Origin: Elephas maximus indicus
Lineage: Eukaryota > Chordata > Mammalia > Proboscidea > Elephantidae
NCBI RefSeq assembly: GCF_024166365.1
Contig: NC_064820.1
Location: 139,334,001-139,398,000 of the forward strand
Direction of reading: 5' to 3'
DNA: 64,000 nucleotides
The notes under the pieces are model-generated. The model was not told where the DNA came from. It searched no databases and saw nothing but the letters and a program-made list of their open reading frames with translations. Positions 1-10,359 of this stretch are shown one piece after another. The position numbers and the translations under genes were made by a program. Positions within the stretch are counted from its first letter, which is position 1; every line of letters begins with the position of its first letter.

Positions 1-45
1 TAGGGTCCTTATGAGTCAGAATCGACTCTACAGCATACAACAATC
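1..45 (+). mobile_element. AfroSINE 3' end (cut by window start)
   Basis: The bases match the last part of the AfroSINE consensus (stretch 'atgagtcagaatcgact' followed by an 'acaacaa' tail). The rest of the copy lies before the window. Confidence 0.8.
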
Positions 46-52
46 TTTACGG

Positions 53-430
53 AAGAGTTCTGGTGGCGCAGTGGTTAAGAGCTCAGCTGCTAACCAAAAA
101 ATTGGCAGTTTGAACCCACCCAGCAGTTCCACAGGAGAAAGAACTGGCAATCTGCTCCCATAAAGATTAAACCTATTGCTGTCAAGTCAATTCCAACTTA
201 TAGCCACCCTATAGGACAGAGTAGAACTGCCCCATAGGGTTTCCAGGGAGCAGCTAGTAGATTCGAACTGTTGACTTTGGCTAGCACTGAGCTCTTAACC
301 ACTGTGCCACCAGGGCTCCCCAATAAAGATTAAAAAATTACAGCTTAGAAAACCCTATGGGACAGTTCTGCTTCATCATATGGGGTTGCTATGAGTTGAC
401 ATCAACTCAACGGACCTAACAACAACAAAT
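53..430 (+). mobile_element. AfroSINE (long form), split by a nested SINE
   Basis: The left half (53-171) has the tRNA-like head 'ctggtggcgcagtggttaag' and the internal box of the long subfamily. The right half (335-430) resumes with 'cagcttagaaaacccta' and ends in an 'aacaacaac' tail. The middle is occupied by an opposite-strand AfroSINE flanked by a 12 nt duplication. Confidence 0.9.
172..322 (-). mobile_element. AfroSINE nested inside another AfroSINE
   Basis: A short-form AfroSINE on the minus strand, ending with 'ccaccagggctcc' in plus orientation. It is bounded by the 12 nt direct repeat 'ataaagattaaa' at 160-171 and 323-334, which is the target-site duplication. Confidence 0.92.
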
Positions 431-535
431 CTTTACAGAAAATGATCACCAGGCCTTTTTTCTGTGGTGCCTCTGGGTGGGTTCAAATCACCAACCTTTT
501 GAGTGCAAGCTGTTTGCACCATCTAGGGACTCTGA
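431..535 (-). mobile_element. AfroSINE2-type fragment
   Basis: The phrases 'gatcaccaggcc', 'gtgcctctgggtgggttc' and 'ctagggactctg' match the minus strand of the second AfroSINE subfamily, whose head is 'gagtccctgggtggc'. The copy is 5'/3' incomplete and abuts the tail of the preceding SINE. Confidence 0.75.
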
Positions 536-1463
536 TGTACTTAATAACCTTATGTCTAATACTATATGTGAGATAGTTCAGGCAGGGGTCATGGGTAATC
601 TTTATTAAAGAGTAAACGTCCTTTCTGAATTATCTGCTCACAAATTGACACAATTAATTAAAACCATCTTAAAGCATAATAGCTGCTACAATTAATTTAT
701 GGAAAAGAACAAGTATTTAAAAGCACAAGCAAAAACACTCTAAATTAGGATGCACCTGTGTCACTTGTACATCCCCAGTTCCTGTAACACTGTCAGAGAG
801 AAAACCTCAGTTGTTATAATGTCCAAAATGGCATGAGTGTCCTAGCAAGTAAGTATAGGCGAAACACAGGTCAGTCATGCTTGCATTCAATAGCCCGAGG
901 AGAAGCCATTCTGGGATTCCTGGATCCCTAATTCACGCTTGCTTTCTCTGAAGCTCTTAAAATCCACCCCTGTCAGATTAGGAAAACGGAAAAGCTGTAG
1001 TATAAAGCAAAAAAAATAATAATTTTCATTTTCCAAATATAAAAGACAGCCTCCTTGCTTCAAAAGCACACCTCAGGCTTCCCCTTGGGGCCTTTCCTGC
1101 CTCAGGCAGGAGTGGCCTCAGAGAAAGGCCTTTGTTGGCTCAGACACAGGAGTAAAGCAGCCTGTTCTGTTTTCCCAGCACCCTCCGCACCACCTTCCAC
1201 TGCTTTAATTAGGAAAATCTCTGATATCCTCATTTTTTGACTGATTACACTTCAAGGTAAATGAATTCCAGTGCTTCATCTCAACCAGGTGTTTACTTTT
1301 ATACATATCACTGATTATAGATTGAAATATGTTCCCCTTAAGGACATCTTGGCCATGAGGAAGTAGATGGAGGGCAAATTCGTAAGGAGCAATTATAAAC
1401 TTTTTTCTGGAAATGGAGAGGAGAAGGCAGGTGAGGCAGGAGCCAAAGGAATTGGCACCCTAT
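536..1463. other. Intergenic stretch, no gene seen
   Basis: AT-rich unique-looking sequence. The short ORFs here (for example 887-1069 minus and 1055-1240 plus) lack recognisable domains or splice context, and I see no recognisable repeat. Confidence 0.5.
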
Positions 1464-1645
1464 GAGGAGTCCTGGTGGTGTAATGGTTAAAGGATTCCGT
1501 TTCTAACTGAAACATCAATGGTTCAAATCCACCAGCCTTTCCTAGGTAGAAAAGACCTGGCAATCTATCCCCCTAAAGAATACAGCCTAGGAAATCCTAT
1601 GGGGCAGTTCTACTTTGTCCTACAGGGCATACAACAGCAACAAAA
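1464..1645 (+). mobile_element. AfroSINE, long form
   Basis: Starts 'gaggagtcctggtggtg' and has the internal 'cctggcaatct' box and 'aaatcctatggggcagttct', ending in a short 'caacagcaacaa' tail. The end of the body is diverged and shortened. Confidence 0.85.
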
Positions 1646-2014
1646 GCAGCCTTGGTGCTTGCAGCCCTTCCTTCCCTAGCATGAGTAGCACAACTTTAGC
1701 CACCTCAGTCTGAGAATAGAGAGAGTGTTCCCTCCTTCCCTACCCCTCAGCCCACCACTCCATCCCCAGCTACCCAGATGCCAAGGTCCTGGGCCCATTT
1801 GTACATGTGGAGGTGTTCTGCTTGTCACAAGAGCTGGAGAGTAGTCCTGGACTTCCCAGCTTCCTTGCTCATCTTTTCAAGCTAGGCAGAGTGTACTAGT
1901 GGTAGGTCACTCTATCAATGGCCTTCATTGGTTCATGCAAATGCCCAATGATTTCCCTAAATAAAGGACTTCTGATAAAGACAATTGGAAAACACAGCTT
2001 AGGTCTTAGGCCAC

Positions 2015-2204
2015 AGTAGCCAATCTGTTGTCATGGAGTTGACTCCAACTCATACTGACTCCATGTGTTTCAGAAATAAAACTACTCCACAGAATTTTCA
2101 GTAGAAGTAGATCACCAGGCCTTTCTTCCCAGATACCTCTGGGTGAACTCTGCCTCTTGGTTAGCACCTGAATGTTAATCATTTGTACCACCCAGGGACT
2201 CTGG
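2015..2204 (-). mobile_element. AfroSINE2-type SINE
   Basis: Minus-strand copy. The tail side reads 'gttgtcatggagttgactcc' and the head side ends 'ccacccagggactctgga', typical of the second AfroSINE subfamily. Confidence 0.85.
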
Positions 2205-3690
2205 AACATAGCAGGGCCTCTTAACTCAATCTACTGTGTCCAGGAGGTCGGTGTTGTAGAAGAGAATATAACCATCAAGGGTTTCAAGAGCTATGGACAG
2301 GGAAGATTCCTAAGAAGAGGGTGTGGGTGAGCTACAACGACTGTCATCTTTAATACACGGGCCATGGCTGGAGCCCTGATATTTAAGGGGATCAGTTCTA
2401 GTAGCTTTGCCTTACAACATGCTATATACATAAAAACATTATAAAATATTTTTGAACATTTTTTATTACAAAAATGTTAAAAAATGCACAAAAGTAGAAG
2501 ACTAGTATAATCAACTACCATATCATTTTAACCCTACGTACTTCAGTGTGCATTTCTTCAACATAAGGATGTTTTCTTAGATAACCAGAATGCCATTACT
2601 ACACTTAAAAAAATCCCTTTATATCTTCTAACACTCACTCCATATTCAAATCCTGAATTGGAAAGAGATGATTTTCTTTTGTATGGATATCAGGAAAACT
2701 GATAATATTGAAAATCTGTTCATAGTAATGCTGATTATAGATATTGAACATTAAAAAGAAACAAAACTTAGAAACATTTGATTTGTTCAGCTGTGTAAAA
2801 CTAACCCTAATTAAAACAATTTATTCAACTGCTTGCCATTTATTCCCAATGACCACAAACTGCAATAACAATTATGTATGTCATTAAATGTGCATCAGAT
2901 TAGAGTTGTAATCAAATAAAATGCACACAAGAAGTACAGGGATCTGCTTGCAACTTTGAAAGCAAATTGTTTACTTCCAAAGAAATTGAATTGACCTAGA
3001 TAATCTTCATTCCAGGGAAAAGTGGTTGATATCAAGAGTACAAAAAAAAAAATTTGCACTTCATCAAACTCCAGACAACCTTCTCTTGTTACCTTTGCAG
3101 TGATGTATTACGCTGTTAGCTTGGTGAGGAAAATGCTGATATGAAACTCCAGCACAGTTACAGAAAACTCAGCTGATGTGGAATCTCTGAGGAGGAGCTC
3201 TTTTCCTGTACAAATATTAGACCCTGCAGTACCAGTTTTGCCACTCTAGCTGTTTCAGACTCTTCGTCGTCATCTTCATTACCCTCCTCCTACTCCCCTT
3301 GCCCACTTCAGTTTGTAGGACTGCATGTAAGTGAGCATTCAGAAAACCCAGACTGTATTCCTTGTGACCTTGAGCAAATTACTTTTTGTGGCTCCGTCTG
3401 TCATTTGAGAAACACTGATGGTTACATCGGAAGGCTTTTCACAATGTTATTGTAATAACTTCACAACAAATTTGCACAAACTCCTTTCTAAATCCAGAAA
3501 CAGGATGTGCTTCGTTCAATAAACAGGAGGCAAACGGAGCTCCCTGCACATCAGTTCCCTTCCGCTCTGGCCATCAGGTGTTTGCCATTAAGGCAGCCCC
3601 AGACCTTTCCTCACAGAATCTTGGGAATTCAAGATCTCCTGCCTGCTTCGTAAGCCTGCCCCAGTTGTTACAGGGCAGGGCAGGGCTTCC
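2205..3690. other. Intergenic stretch with an old MIR remnant
   Basis: Mostly AT-rich sequence without recognisable genes. A weak MIR-like segment (plus strand, about 3345-3455, 'gtgaccttgagcaaattact') is the only repeat I can name. Confidence 0.45.
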
Positions 3691-3695
3691 CAGCC

Positions 3696-4418
3696 TGGGA
3701 CTAAGCCCTGCCTAGGTTCTCACCTTCTTCTGACCAAGAATGACCAGGAGAGGCTCAGAGGTTCCACATGAACAAAGGTTTATTAAGGACAGAAAATAAA
3801 AAGGCTCATGAGGGAGATACAGAGAGGGGTTTTTACCTCCACTAGCCTCCAGTCTCTCTCTGAATGAAGGATTTTTAGGGCTTATAAAAAAGGCATTATC
3901 TTTATTCATTAGATGGGTGGAGATTTCTAGGAGAAGGGGAGGGATTATGAAAATCAAATGTGCGTGCAGTTGGAATTCGAGATGGATTTCCTCGCAGAGG
4001 TTGCTAGAACTAAGGTGGATTCTGTCACATAGGCTGCTGGGATGCTGAGCAGAATTTATTATGGGATGTTGCGCATGTGCGATGTCTCTGGATCTTGGTT
4101 TGAGTCCTGACAAGGGATCTTTGTTCATGATTATCTCATGCGGAAGGTTATTCATAGGTTACCTTGATTTTTACTGCGCATGCTCTGCACCTGGTAGGGC
4201 ACTTGAAAAACAACTCAGGATGTTTATCAGTAATTTATAGCTTTTCAAGCATGTAGGGATAGGAAATTTGGCCCCTTAACTTGTGTAAGCACCTAGTTCG
4301 TTAGTCACAGGTTCTCCTTGAGTGCCAGCAGTAGAAGTTATATGGTGGTCTGCACTTAGGTTTAGATTCCAAGAATACTGAGTCAAAGGCCTTTTAATTA
4401 TAGCCAGGCTATCTCACA
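3696..4418 (-). mobile_element. Solo retroviral-type LTR (approximate ends)
   Basis: Read on the minus strand it has TG...CA ends, a TATAAG box followed about 100 nt later by 'AATAAACCTTTGTTC', the arrangement of a U3-R-U5 LTR with its poly(A) signal. No gag, pol or env sequence adjoins it. The ORF at 3712-4155 lies inside the LTR and is not a gene. A clear target duplication was not found, so the ends are approximate. Confidence 0.6.
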
Positions 4419-4529
4419 GTGGTCAACCAGACCACTCAGAATCTCTCTGAGAAAACCAACCTCTGAAACATTGACCGCAACTCATTAGTGCGGTGGTGAG
4501 CATAACGGGGCAGACTTTGTGAAATTCAC

Positions 4530-4872
4530 ATTGTTGTTGCTGTTGTTAGCACTTTTGAGTTGGTCCCAACTCATGGTGATCCCACATACAACTGAAGAAA
4601 ATGCTGCCTGGCCCTGCACCAGCCCCATGATCAGGTGTGGATCTGACTGTTGTGGTTCATAGGGTTTTCAGTGGCTGATTTTCTGAAGTGGATCTCCAGG
4701 CCTTCCTTCCTAGTCTACCTTAGTCTGAAAGCTCTGCTAAAATCTGCTCAACATCTTAGCAACATGCAAGCCTCCACTGACCGATGGATGGTGGCTGTGC
4801 ATGAGGTGCACGTGCTTGAAATCAAATCCGGATCTCTCGCATAGACGGTGAGAATTCTACCATTGGCCCACC
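4530..4872 (-). mobile_element. tRNA-Gly-headed afrotherian SINE, copy 1
   Basis: On the minus strand the head reads 'GGTAGAATTCTCACCG' followed by 'ATCCGGATTTGATTTC', which matches the A-box and B-box regions of tRNA-Gly (TGGTAGAATTCTCGCC and GGTTCGATTCC). The body then continues into an AfroSINE-like 3' part ending in a 'caacaacaa' tail (plus strand 'ttgttgttgctgttgtt'). A second copy lies at 60899-61243. Confidence 0.8.
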
Positions 4873-4911
4873 GCTGCCCATGTTCCCATTAGCCTCAGCC
4901 CTCTGCAAGTG

Positions 4912-5032
4912 GGAGGAGGGAGAGAGGTAGCATAGAAGGAGAGAAGGAAGGAAGTCTGTTATTTGATTTACTACAGAAAGAAGGAAGGAGGGAAGGGAGA
5001 GAGGGAGGAAGAAAGGGAGGGAGGGAGGTTCT
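4912..5032 (+). repeat. Polypurine tract, (GGAA)n/(GGGA)n
   Basis: Low-complexity G/A-rich run, densest at 4975-5030 ('aaggaaggagggaaggga'). The minus-strand ORF 4895-5116 is just its translation. Confidence 0.85.
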
Positions 5033-5680
5033 TGGAAAAGGACTCTGAAGCCAAAGCACTGGTGAGCTTGTTAAAGATTTGAAGTCTGACAGCCCAGCTT
5101 TCCCAAACCATGACATCTTTAAAGGGAATGTAATTAACAGAAGCCACCTGGATTTTGAAGTTGCCCTAAATTTAAAGTTTCTGGGAGACTTAATTAGATT
5201 TAATGAAAACCATAGCTGCTAAACAAAGATATATTGTAGCTCCCACTTAGTTATTCCTGAGGGAATTAAGTAGCAGTCATTATGACCCACCTTAGCTTTC
5301 ACACTTAAACCTCTAGATATTAACGCCCAAAATCTACAAATAAGGTAATGCTCTCTTCGTTAGATAATAACATTGTTAAACTACTCACCTGCTCCTTTAG
5401 GAAGAAAGAAAAAGAGCAGAACAGAACTGGAAGGGAAAAAAAAAGATGAAAGTACAAGAAAGTTACCCTGAGTGTGAAATACATTATCCTGACAGACTTC
5501 CCATCATTTGAGCTCACCCCTGCCCTTAGTGGCATTTCTTTTCTTTTTAACAGAATGCTGTGTTATTTACCACCATAGTACGAGGGCCTGGTAAGTGCAT
5601 ATCAGGATGAAGTCTGTAAATCATAGCACCAGAACATGGGGCTGATCATTCTCCCATAGTACTCTTTTTCTTCTTGTTTT

Positions 5681-5836
5681 GTTGCTGTGTGCCATTTAGT
5701 CGATTCTGACTCATAGTAAGTCTATAGAGCAGACTAGAGCTGCTCCATAGGGTTTCCAAGGAGCGGTTGGTGGATTTGAACTGCTGACCTTTTGGTGAGC
5801 AACCATAGCTCTTAACCACTGCGCCACCAGGTCTCC
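5681..5836 (-). mobile_element. AfroSINE, short form
   Basis: Runs from the tail 'gttgctgtgtgccatttagtc' to the head 'ccactgcgccaccaggtctcc'. Nearly full length. Confidence 0.9.
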
Positions 5837-5875
5837 TTAAGCTAGACTATTTATATGTAGAAACAATGGTAGTCT

Positions 5876-6052
5876 TTTTTTTTGTTTTTTAATTGTGGTA
5901 AAATATATAAAACATTTACCATTTTAAGTGTAAAATTCAGTGACATTAATTACATTTACCATCACCACTATCCACTTCCAAAAGTTTTTCATTGCCTCAA
6001 ACAAAAACTCAGTACAACTTAAGCAATAACTCCTACTTCCCCCTGCCCTACA
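5876..6052 (-). mobile_element. Old L1 3' UTR fragment
   Basis: Matches the reverse complement of the ancient L1 3' UTR block 'attgtggtaaaatatataaa ... ttaccattttaagtgt ... catcaccactatccacttcc'. Confidence 0.7.
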
Positions 6053-6189
6053 ATGGTCATCTCTGATATGGATTTTAGCAAAAGGAGGGGAAGGGTTCGT
6101 AGACACTAGGCATAAACCCTTGTCTAGGACTAAGATGGAGAGAAGGAGCAGGTGAAGTGGCCTCACCTGCTTCACAGAGGGGAGTCTAA

Positions 6190-6368
6190 GATAGGGCTCT
6201 CAAACCTTAATAGAGCCTCCAGGAAGACTCCTTAAAAGACAGATTGCTGGGCCCACCCACAGAGTTTCTGATTCAGTAGTTCAGGGAGGGACACCAGACT
6301 TTGTCTTTCTAAGAAGCTCCCAGATCATAGTTATACTATGGCTCTGAGGACCACACTTTGAGTACCAC
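6190..6368 (+). mobile_element. MER5A-like hAT transposon remnant
   Basis: Contains 'cagattgctgggcccaccc' and 'agagtttctgattcagtag' and ends with 'ccacactttgagtaccac', the hallmark core and inverted terminus of MER5A. The terminal inverted repeats 'ctctcaaac' and 'ctttgagtac' are visible. Confidence 0.85.
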
Positions 6369-6376
6369 TAATCTAA

Positions 6377-6593
6377 CACAAAAATCAAAACCAAACCCGT
6401 TGCCATAGAGTCAATTCTGAATCATAGTGACCCTATGGGACAGAGTAGAACTGCCCCATAGAGTTTCCAAGGCTATAACCTTTATGGAAGCAGACTGCCA
6501 CGTCTTTCCCCCATAGAGCAGCTGGTGGGTTTGAACCCCCATGCTTTCGGTTAGCGGCCGAGCTCTTAACCACTGCACTACCAAGACTCCTGG
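6377..6593 (-). mobile_element. AfroSINE, long form
   Basis: Full-length minus-strand copy from 'ccaaacccgttgccatagag' to 'actaccaagactcc'. The flanks share 'atctaa' (6371-6376 and 6594-6599), a likely target duplication. Confidence 0.9.
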
Positions 6594-6759
6594 ATCTAAG
6601 ATAAAGTGTCCCAAAAGTTTAGAAAACTCAGGCATTGTTTAGGAAATAGTTTGGTATTAGGTGAATCCAATCCAAGAAGCAGAACAAAGTGTGGAGAAAA
6701 CTAAGCCACCAATGATTGGGTGTTGTCAGGGAATTGCAGAGTCCCAGAAATTAGCCCCA

Positions 6760-7343
6760 TAAGAATAGACTCTTAAAGGGAGAATGAAGAAAACCAAAGA
6801 CACAAGGGAAGGATTAGTCCTAAGAATTAATGGACCACAAGTACTACAGCCTCCACCAGACTGAGTTCAGCACAACTAGATGGTGCCCAGCTACTACCAC
6901 TGACTGCTCTAACAAGGATCACAATAGAGGATCCCGGACAGAGCTGGAGGAAATTGTAGAATAAAATTGTAATTCACAAAAAAAAAAAAAAAAAAAAAGG
7001 CCAGGTTTACTGGTCTGACAGAGACTGGAGAAACCCCAAGAGTATGGCCCCCAGACACACTTTCAGCTCAATAATGAAGTCACTCTTGAGGTTTACCCTT
7101 CAGCCAAAGATTAGAAAGGCCCATAAAACAAAACAAAACAAAATGGGCACACCAGCCCAGGGGCAAAGACTAGAAGGCAGGTGGGAACAGGAAAGCTGGT
7201 AATGGGGAATCCAGGGTTGATAAGGGGAGAATGTTGACATATGGGGTTGGCAACCAACATCACAAAACAATATGTACTAACCGTTTACTGAGAAACTAGT
7301 TTGTTCTGTAAATCTTCATCTAAAGCACAATTAAAAAAAAAAA
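6760..7343 (+). mobile_element. Afrotherian L1 3' UTR (5'-truncated L1)
   Basis: Shares phrases with the 3' UTR of the L1 at 24754-27328 ('aatgaagaa...accaaagacac', 'actagatggtgcc', 'tggtctgac') and ends in 'taaagcacaatt' plus an A-run. An internal A20 run lies at 6979-6999. A related copy is at 48866-49160. Confidence 0.8.
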
Positions 7344-7349
7344 AAGAAT

Positions 7350-8078
7350 AGGCTTTTCACCATCAGGTGGGAGGAGTAAAGTCTCACCCTGGGAAAGGTG
7401 GACAGAGCTAAGTAGGGTCCTATGACCACGATCTAGCAGACGGAATCAAATCAGCACTTCGTCCTTTGAGAGAGCCAAGGAAGATAATGAACGAAAGTAG
7501 AACAGACTGTTAAACAGCTTGTAAACATTTGGAAAATGGACTCTCTGTGACTGTTTTGCCAAACTGTCTTGTTATTTGACTGAGTTACTAATAAAAGTGC
7601 CAGAATATGTCTTGATTTCAGCAAATCAAGATACCCAAGCCTCACTTGCTATTTTTTTGTTAATAAGATGATGAAACAGGAACTGAATGATGACAATATT
7701 AGGAGGCTGTGCAAGTACTCAAACTGTTGGGATCTAGCTATTGCTTCTATAAATCTGTCATTAGCCCTGAAGCCTCTAAAGAAACTCCAACTCCACTTTT
7801 CCATCCTAAGGAAAAAACAAAAAGCCTTATTTTCCCCCTTCCACTTATAAGTTCAGTGCTTCTGTTAGGGTCACAGAGGAATCTGTCATCTCCTCCTCAC
7901 TGGCTTTAGTCCAGACCTTCCTCCTTCTTACAATCCACTGCCCCACACAAGGCCAGTTTCTATCCCTCACTATTTTCCATCGTGTTTCTTCTTTTTTTTT
8001 TAGTTTATTCTTTCCTTTCCCCATGCAACCACCTTATCTCAGGCTCTTATCACCCCACACCTGGAAAACACAATCTTT
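7350..8078. other. Intergenic, no gene; weak L2-like segment
   Basis: No exon-like structure seen. About 7880-7990 contains L2-like wording ('ccagaccttcctccttctta'). The overlapping ORFs 7668-7850 and 7709-7909 show no domain. Confidence 0.4.
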
Positions 8079-8089
8079 ATTCTTCTTTT

Positions 8090-8307
8090 GGAGTCCCTAG
8101 GTGGCACAAACATGTAAGCACTTGGGTGCTAACCAAATGGTTGGTAGTTTGAGTCTACCCAGAGGCACTTCAGAAGAAAGGCCTGGAGTTCTACTTCTGG
8201 AAAGTCATAGCCATTGAAAATTCTCTGGTACAGTTCACTTCTCATGCACACAGGGTCTCCATGAGTTGAAACTGACTCAATGATAATTAGTTTTGTTTTT
8301 GTTTTGG
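8090..8307 (+). mobile_element. AfroSINE2-type SINE with target duplication
   Basis: Head 'gagtccctaggtggcacaa' and tail 'agttttgttttt'. Flanked by 'attcttct' at 8079-8086 and 8308-8315. Confidence 0.88.
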
Positions 8308-9525
8308 ATTCTTCTCTTGTTTCCAGGCCCTCTGATCCTTATTGTGGTAAAGGATCATTTCTTTAAAAAGATTAATTTCAAATCTGTTGTGGACTAATGC
8401 TTTTGTAAAATTCAATAAAAATGAATTCCTATGTCAATTTTCTAGTTTTAACAATGTACTCTGGAAGGGGAAAGAGAAGGGCACCAGGATGTCAAGAGGA
8501 TTCCTGGGCAGCACAGACAACCCATAGTTCTCGGTAGCCAATTTCTCATTGTACTCTGAGTTGTATTTGAAAAGGTTATTTAACTTTGGCAAGGGCAATT
8601 TAGTCTGTAGTTTTCTAGAGCTACCTGAAGTAGTCATTTTTGACATCATGCTGTCATTTTTTCCAGACCAAGTAAGTTTCAGATCAGAGACTCCCCAAGA
8701 GCCCTGCTTGGACCCTAGCAGGGAATATGGTTAGTCAGTTGGAGTCAAAGACCTGCGACCTCCTAGGGGTCCTGTTAGCCATTGTTCTAACACAGTCCCC
8801 TGTTCAAAATGGAAAAGTGGACAAGAAATAAATAAAACAAGATGAAATGAAAAAGGCAGACACAAAAACAGTAAAGCAGAGCTAAAGTGGAAATCAGGAC
8901 TTCTCAGGAGTCACTTCTATTTTTAGAGGCTTCAGCATTTTAAAATATATTTTCTTAAAAGGGTTACAAAAATGTGGCATATTTTAAATGTTGACATAGA
9001 CCAAACTAAAACTTTTATTTAAAATATTCTATGCAACACAATTGGCCCAGCCAAGTTCATGATGCATTGTAACAGTATGAAAACAAATTTACTGTTTGAA
9101 ATCCATTTAAAGTTGAATGAGTAATGTCTTCTTTTAATTCCATTAGTGTATCTTTGTGGCTGTACCTTTCATTAAAGTTGCAAATAATGTGAAAAGTCTA
9201 AACCTGAATCCCTCATTGCTGTGAAGCCCCACCTCAGTGGCCTTCCTTGTCCTTTGTTATAGGACCTATAGAAATACAAAATCCAACTAGATAAAACCAC
9301 CATATCTTTTGTCTGAATTTAAAACAGAACCAATTCTGAGTGGTAAATCCAAGAATCAGAGCAGGAAAATCCATTAAAAGGATGTTGCAAAAGGTTACCA
9401 GAGGGTGAGGAATTAATCTGAGGGCTGGTGGCACCAGAGATGGATTACCCAATAAGCAAAGTAGTCAGTCATGGGCTTACTTATGCTGCACAATTTCACC
9501 TGTTTTTCACCACATCTTTGATGTG
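8308..9525. other. Intergenic, no gene recognised
   Basis: AT-rich sequence. ORFs at 8434-8649, 8549-8734 and 9234-9452 have no recognisable domain, no splice-site context and no homologous neighbour. I can name no repeat here. Confidence 0.4.
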
Positions 9526-9554
9526 GTGTGGCAGTCTGCTTCCGTAAAGATTGT

Positions 9555-10357
9555 TATATTGTTGTTGTTAGGTGCCGTTGAGTCGGTGTGGACTCATAGC
9601 AACTCTGTGTACAACAGAACAAAACTCTGCTAGGTATTGCACCATCCTCAAAATCATTGCTAAGTTTAAGCCCATTGTTGCACCCACTGTCAATCCATCT
9701 CATTGAGGGTCTTCCTCTTTTTCACCAACCCTCCATTATACCAAGTATGATGTCCTTCTTCAGGGACTGATCCCTCCTTGATAACATCCCCAAAGTATGT
9801 GAGATGAAGCCTCACCATCCTTGCTTCTAAGGAGCCTTCTGGCTGTACTTCTTCTGAGACAGATTTGTTCATTCTTCTGGCAGTCCATGGTATATTCATT
9901 ATTCTTGCCAACACCAAAATTCAAAGACATCAATTCTTCTTCGGTCTTCCTTATTCATTGTCCATCTTTCACATGCATAGGAGGCAATTGAAAACACCAT
10001 GGCATGAGTTAGACACACCTTAGTCTTCAAAGTGACATCTTGGCTTTTTAATATTTTAAAGAGGTCTTTTGCAGCAAATTTGCCCAGTGCAATATGTCGT
10101 TTGATGTCTTGACTGCTGCTTCTTGACTGTTGATTGTGGATCCAAGTAAAATGAAATCCTTGACAACTTCAATCTTTCCTGTTTATCATGTTGTTGTTTA
10201 TTGGTCTAGTTGTGAGGATTTTTGTTTTCTTTATGTCGAGGCATAATCCATACTGAAGGCTGTAGTCTTTGTGATATGCAGATTGCTTGCTGAAAGTGAA
10301 GAGGACTTGAAGCACTTACTGATGAAGATCAAGACTACAGCCTCCAGTATGGATTAA
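9555..10357 (-). mobile_element. RTE-clade LINE, 3' part with inverted 5' end
   Basis: 9555-10275 is the minus-strand 3' region of an RTE LINE (C-terminal RT-ORF words SLEARMVRLHLTYFG and the tail 'gttgttgttaggtgccgt'). 10276-10357 is the adjoining, partly overlapping RTE segment in plus orientation ('tgctgaaagtgaagaggac'). The overlap leaves inverted arms 10236-10262 and 10331-10357. Several frameshifts, non-coding. Confidence 0.85.
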
Positions 10358-10359
10358 AT

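Noticed and set aside
3712..4155. 147 aa minus-strand ORF, the longest non-LINE ORF in the first 10 kb
   Set aside because: Falls entirely inside a solo LTR; no similarity to retroviral or host proteins could be recognised.
4800..4870. Possible tRNA-Gly gene on the minus strand
   Set aside because: A- and B-box like sequences are present but the cloverleaf pairing is degraded and it continues into a SINE body; it is a SINE head, not a tRNA gene.
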